Assembly (NCBI RefSeq): GCF_003253735.1
Contig: NZ_QKYW01000001.1
Span: 1-64,000, forward strand
Source: Pseudomonas sp. URMO17WK12:I2
Lineage (GTDB): Bacteria > Pseudomonadota > Gammaproteobacteria > Pseudomonadales > Pseudomonadaceae
Reading direction: 5' to 3'
DNA length: 64,000 nt
Below, one piece after another: positions 60,183 to 64,000 of the stretch (within the stretch, counting starts at the first letter, position 1; every line of letters begins with the position of its first letter). Below the pieces are notes generated by a model, which saw only the letters and a list, made by a program, of their open reading frames with translations, was not told the origin of the DNA and did no database searches. The position numbers and the translations under genes are program-made.

Positions 60183-60602
60183 ATGCCCCGAATCGAATTC
60201 TATGTACTGTCGTCGGCCACTCCAGCCGAACGCCTGCGCGCTGCCTGCCAGCTCGCCGGCAAAGCCTGGCGCCATGGCCTGCCGGTGTTCCTGCGCGGTC
60301 GCGACAGCGCGCAATGCCACGAACTCGACGAGCTGCTCTGGCGAGCCCGCCAGGAGAGTTTCATCCCCCACGGCTTGCATCAGGATGATCCGCAAGCGCC
60401 GGTGGTGATCGGCCTGGACGAACAGCCCGAGGCGCAGCAGGCCGTGCTGATCAACCTCAGCAGCACGCTCAGCCCGCATATCGATCGCTTCAGCCGGGTG
60501 ATCGAGATCGTCAACCAGGAACCCGACCTGCTGACCGCCTGCCGGGAGAATTTCCGCAGCTACCGGCAGCGCGGCTATGATCCCAAACGTGTCGAACTGT
60601 AG
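60183..60602 (+). CDS. holC: DNA polymerase III subunit chi (HolC)
   Basis: 139 residues: FYVLSSATPAERLRAACQLAGKAWRHGLPVFLR, LLWRARQESFIPHG and the C-terminal FRSYRQRGYDPKRV typical of chi. It bridges the clamp loader and SSB. A TTG seven codons upstream is in frame but unlikely. Confidence 0.93.
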   Translation: MPRIEFYVLSSATPAERLRAACQLAGKAWRHGLPVFLRGRDSAQCHELDELLWRARQESFIPHGLHQDDPQAPVVIGLDEQPEAQQAVLINLSSTLSPHIDRFSRVIEIVNQEPDLLTACRENFRSYRQRGYDPKRVEL

Positions 60603-60611
60603 ACCCCTGCC

Positions 60612-61019
60612 ATGGACAACCTGAACCCGTCCCACAAACCCGGCGCCCTGCTGAGCGATCTCGAATCGATTCGCGAATTGCTCGACGACGACCTCGACCC
60701 ACCGCTGCTCACCGACAAGTTCGACCCGGACGACATTCCCGTGCTCTCCGAAGTGGTCCGCGCGCCCGAGCCGGCACCTGCCGCACAGCACACAGCGCCC
60801 GCCAGTTCCGCGGGCATCGCCTCGGAAGACGAGCTGCGCCAGACCGTGCAGCGCGCCATTGGCCGCGACAACGAGATCAACCGCCTGGATACCGAGTTGC
60901 GCGCCGCCGCGCAGTTGCTGCTGCAGGATGTGATCGACGATTTCGTGCCGCAGATCGAAGCCGAGCTCAAACGCCGCCTGCAGGCACGCCTCAATCGCCT
61001 GCTCCCGCCGCGCCGCTGA
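60612..61019 (+). CDS. Conserved small protein between holC and valS, function unknown
   Basis: 135 residues. An acidic N-terminal half (ESIRELLDDDLDPPLLTD) and a Pro/Ala linker are followed by a helical C-terminal half (LRQTVQRAIGRDNEINRLDT ... RRLQARLNRLLPPRR). No signal peptide or TM. It starts 9 bases after holC, so the two are likely co-transcribed; it may be associated with the replisome, but only position suggests it. Confidence 0.8.
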   Translation: MDNLNPSHKPGALLSDLESIRELLDDDLDPPLLTDKFDPDDIPVLSEVVRAPEPAPAAQHTAPASSAGIASEDELRQTVQRAIGRDNEINRLDTELRAAAQLLLQDVIDDFVPQIEAELKRRLQARLNRLLPPRR

Positions 61020-61141
61020 TTGCCCTGCCCTGACAAGGTTTTTCCGCTCGACCGATAGCCGCGAGAGCGGAAGAAAACTGCGCAGCGGTTGGTTATACTG
61101 CTCGGCTTTTCCGATCAGACGCCAGAAGGGTCCCGCCGCGC

Positions 61142-63973
61142 ATGGACAAGACCTACCAGCCCCACGCCATCGAAACCGCCCTGTACGAAAACTGGGAGGC
61201 GAAGGGCTACTTCGCCCCGCTGGGCTCCGGTGAGCCTTACACCATCATGATCCCGCCACCGAACGTGACCGGCAGCCTGCACATGGGCCACGGCTTCAAC
61301 AACGCGATCATGGACGCGCTGATCCGCTTCCGCCGCATGCAGGGCCGCAACACCCTGTGGCAACCGGGCACCGATCACGCCGGCATCGCCACACAGATGG
61401 TGGTAGAGCGCCAACTGGGCGCCCAGGGTATCGATCGTCATGATCTGGGCCGCGAGAAGTTCCTCGACAAAGTCTGGGAATGGAAAGCCGAGTCCGGCGG
61501 CAACATCACCCGGCAGATCCGCCGCCTGGGCTCGTCGGTGGACTGGTCGCGCGAGCGCTTCACCATGGATGACGGCCTGTCCGAAGCGGTCAAGGAAGCC
61601 TTCGTACGCCTGCACGAAGACGGCCTGATCTACCGCGGCAAGCGTCTGGTCAACTGGGACACCAAGTTCCACACCGCCATTTCCGACCTGGAAGTGGAAA
61701 GCCACGACGAGAAAGGCCACCTGTGGAACCTGCGTTACCCGCTGGCCGACGGCAACAAGACCGCCGAGGGCAACGACTACCTGATCGTCGCCACCACGCG
61801 CCCGGAAACCGCGCTGGGTGACGCCGCCGTCGCCGTGAACCCGCACGACGAACGCTACCAGGCGCTGATCGGCCAGTACGTCGAACTGCCGCTGGTGGGC
61901 CGCCGCATCCCGATCATCGCCGACGATTACTGCGACCCGGAATTCGGTACCGGCTGCGTGAAGATCACCCCGGCCCACGACTTCAACGACTATGAAGTCG
62001 GCAAGCGCCACAACCTGCCGCTGATCAACATCTTCGACCAGGACGCCAAGGTGCTGGCCGGCGCGCAGATCTTCAACGTCGATGGCAGCGTCAACGCCCT
62101 GCTCGATGCCAGCCTGCCCGCCGAATACGCCGGCCTGGATCGCTTCGAGGCACGCAAGCAGATCGTCGCCGCGTTCGATGCCCTCGGCCTGCTGCAAGGC
62201 ATCGACGACCACGCCCTGAAAGTGCCGAAGGGCGACCGCTCCGGCACCATCATCGAGCCGTGGCTGACCGATCAGTGGTACGTGTCCACCAAGCCGCTGG
62301 CCGAGAAGGCCATCGAAGTGGTCGAGAACGGCGAGATCCAGTTCGTGCCCAAGCAGTACGAGAACATGTACTTCAGCTGGATGCGCGATATCCAGGACTG
62401 GTGCATCAGCCGCCAGCTGTGGTGGGGCCACCGCATTCCGGCGTGGTACGACCAGGCGGGCAACGTCTATGTCGGCCGCGACGAAGCCGAAGTGCGCGCC
62501 AAGCACGACCTGGGCGACATCGCCCTGCGCCAGGACGACGACGTGCTCGACACCTGGTTCAGCTCCGGCCTGTGGACCTTCTCCACCCTCGGCTGGCCCG
62601 AGCAGACCGATTTCCTGAAGACCCATCACCCGACCGACGTGCTGGTCACCGGTTTCGACATCATCTTCTTCTGGGTTGCCCGGATGATCATGCTGTCGAC
62701 CCACCTGACCAAGCAGATCCCGTTCAAGACCGTTTATGTACACGGCCTGGTGCGCGACGGCCTGGGCCAGAAGATGTCCAAGTCCAAGGGCAACGTGCTC
62801 GACCCCCTGGACATCGTCGACGGCATCGACCTGGAAACCCTGCTGGCCAAACGCACCAGCGGCATGATGCAGCCCAAGCTGGCCGAGAAGATCGCCAAGC
62901 AGACCAAGGCCGAATTCCCGGACGGCATCGCCAGCTACGGCACAGACGCCCTGCGCTTCACCTTCTGCTCGCTGGCCACCACCGGCCGCGACGTGAAGTT
63001 CGACATGGGCCGCGTCGAGGGCTATCGCAACTTCTGCAACAAGCTGTGGAACGCCGCCAACTTCGTCATCGAGAACACCGATGGCCAGGACACCGGCATC
63101 AATGGCGAAGCGGTCGACCTGTCACCGGTCGATCGCTGGATCATCTCCGCCCTGCAGCGTTGCGAGCAGGACGTGACCCGCCACCTCGACGCCTTCCGCT
63201 TCGACCTGGCGACTCAAGCCCTGTACGAATTCGTCTGGGACGAGTACTGCGCCTGGTACCTGGAGCTGGTCAAACCGGTGCTGTGGGACGAGAACGCCCC
63301 GCTCGAGCGCCAGCGCGGCACCCGCCGCACCCTGGTGCGCGTGCTGGAAGTGATCCTGCGCCTGGCGCACCCGTTCATGCCGTTCATCAGCGAAGAAATC
63401 TGGCAGCGCATCAAGGGCCAGGCCGGTGTCAGCGGCGACACCCTGATGCTGCAGCCGTGGCCGGTGGCCAATGAGGCCCGCATCGACGCCGCCGCCGAAG
63501 GCGACATCGAGTGGGTCAAGCAGCTGATGCTCGGCGTGCGGCAGATCCGTGGCGAGATGAAGATCTCCATGGCCAAGCGCATCGACGTGATCCTCGCCAA
63601 CGCCAATGCCGAAGACCTGCGCCGCCTCAACGACAACGCCCCGCTGCTCAACAAGCTGGCCAAGTTCGAATCGGTGAAGGTGCTGGCTGCCGGCGAACAA
63701 GCGCCGATGTCCGCCACTGCCCTGGTCGGCGACATGCAGGTGCTGGTGCCAATGGCCGGGCTGATCGACAAGGAGGCCGAACTGGCGCGCCTGGACAAGG
63801 AAATCCAGCGCCTGGAAGGTGAAGCCAAGCGGGTCGGCGGCAAGCTGGCCAACGAAGGCTTCGTCGCCAAGGCGCCGGCCGAGGTGCTGGAGAAGGAACG
63901 CGCCAAACTGGCCGAAGCCGAACAGGCGCTGGCCAATCTGGTGGAGCAGCGCGGCAAGATCGCCAGCCTGTAA
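61142..63973 (+). CDS. valS: Valyl-tRNA synthetase
   Basis: 943 residues, complete. The class I signatures are HMGH (47-50) in [12 protein letters not shown] and KMSKS (544-548). The editing domain contains [10 protein letters not shown], and the C-terminal coiled coil begins near [21 protein letters not shown] -10-like TATACT lies at 61094-61099, without a good -35. Confidence 0.97.
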   Translation: MDKTYQPHAIETALYENWEAKGYFAPLGSGEPYTIMIPPPNVTGSLHMGHGFNNAIMDALIRFRRMQGRNTLWQPGTDHAGIATQMVVERQLGAQGIDRHDLGREKFLDKVWEWKAESGGNITRQIRRLGSSVDWSRERFTMDDGLSEAVKEAFVRLHEDGLIYRGKRLVNWDTKFHTAISDLEVESHDEKGHLWNLRYPLADGNKTAEGNDYLIVATTRPETALGDAAVAVNPHDERYQALIGQYVELPLVGRRIPIIADDYCDPEFGTGCVKITPAHDFNDYEVGKRHNLPLINIFDQDAKVLAGAQIFNVDGSVNALLDASLPAEYAGLDRFEARKQIVAAFDALGLLQGIDDHALKVPKGDRSGTIIEPWLTDQWYVSTKPLAEKAIEVVENGEIQFVPKQYENMYFSWMRDIQDWCISRQLWWGHRIPAWYDQAGNVYVGRDEAEVRAKHDLGDIALRQDDDVLDTWFSSGLWTFSTLGWPEQTDFLKTHHPTDVLVTGFDIIFFWVARMIMLSTHLTKQIPFKTVYVHGLVRDGLGQKMSKSKGNVLDPLDIVDGIDLETLLAKRTSGMMQPKLAEKIAKQTKAEFPDGIASYGTDALRFTFCSLATTGRDVKFDMGRVEGYRNFCNKLWNAANFVIENTDGQDTGINGEAVDLSPVDRWIISALQRCEQDVTRHLDAFRFDLATQALYEFVWDEYCAWYLELVKPVLWDENAPLERQRGTRRTLVRVLEVILRLAHPFMPFISEEIWQRIKGQAGVSGDTLMLQPWPVANEARIDAAAEGDIEWVKQLMLGVRQIRGEMKISMAKRIDVILANANAEDLRRLNDNAPLLNKLAKFESVKVLAAGEQAPMSATALVGDMQVLVPMAGLIDKEAELARLDKEIQRLEGEAKRVGGKLANEGFVAKAPAEVLEKERAKLAEAEQALANLVEQRGKIASL

Positions 63974-64000
63974 ACCAGCGCGTAACGAAAAACGGCCTGC

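Overview
The window is high-GC chromosomal DNA from a Pseudomonas species. Three things support this: the gene order der-bamB-yfgM-hisS-ispG-rodZ-pilW-rlmN-ndk-iscX-fdx-hscA-hscB-iscA-iscU-iscS-iscR-cysE-trmJ, the LapA/LapD/LapG adhesion module, and Pseudomonas-type dispersed palindromic repeats. The species cannot be fixed from the sequence alone. Most of the window is conserved housekeeping DNA. The accessory content lies mainly in the first 30 kb.

Layout. 1-12.6 kb holds the C-terminal ~2970 residues of a giant repeat adhesin secreted by a type I system (LapA-like), a small conserved protein, the inside-out c-di-GMP receptor LapD, the periplasmic protease LapG and a small lipoprotein. 12.6-21.3 kb is a guanidine uptake and degradation locus. 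It has a sigma-54-type promoter, a guanidine-I riboswitch, an ABC importer, two DUF1989 proteins (carboxyguanidine deiminase subunits) and a biotin-dependent guanidine/urea carboxylase. A second riboswitch of another class, guanidine-II (mini-ykkC), lies directly in front of the carboxylase gene. 21.5-30.8 kb holds a CWC-domain protein, RsuA, PhaG, tRNA-Gly(CCC), a NadS/RelE-type toxin-antitoxin pair, a tRNA-like remnant, a ferric-siderophore-type ABC importer, a convergent TonB-dependent receptor and a DJ-1/PfpI protein.

31-47.6 kb is one long minus-strand block: outer-membrane and translocon accessory genes, isoprenoid synthesis, type IV pilus assembly, and the whole isc Fe-S operon with two IscR-type sites at its promoter. 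47.7-64 kb carries suhB, a glycine-zipper protein, secF-secD-yajC-tgt-queA, tRNA-Leu(CAA), a cold-shock protein, an RDD membrane protein, lptG-lptF, and divergently pepA-holC-(small protein)-valS.

How the genes work together. LapD senses c-di-GMP and holds LapG away from the adhesin, which controls biofilm attachment. The guanidine genes would import guanidine, carboxylate it and deiminate the product to allophanate under two guanidine-sensing RNAs. The allophanate hydrolase that would finish the pathway is not beside them. Short palindromic elements have entered this locus, two of them inside reading frames without breaking them. A different ~140-150 bp element occurs twice in the window: it supplies the end of the siderophore ABC ATPase gene and separates yajC from secD.
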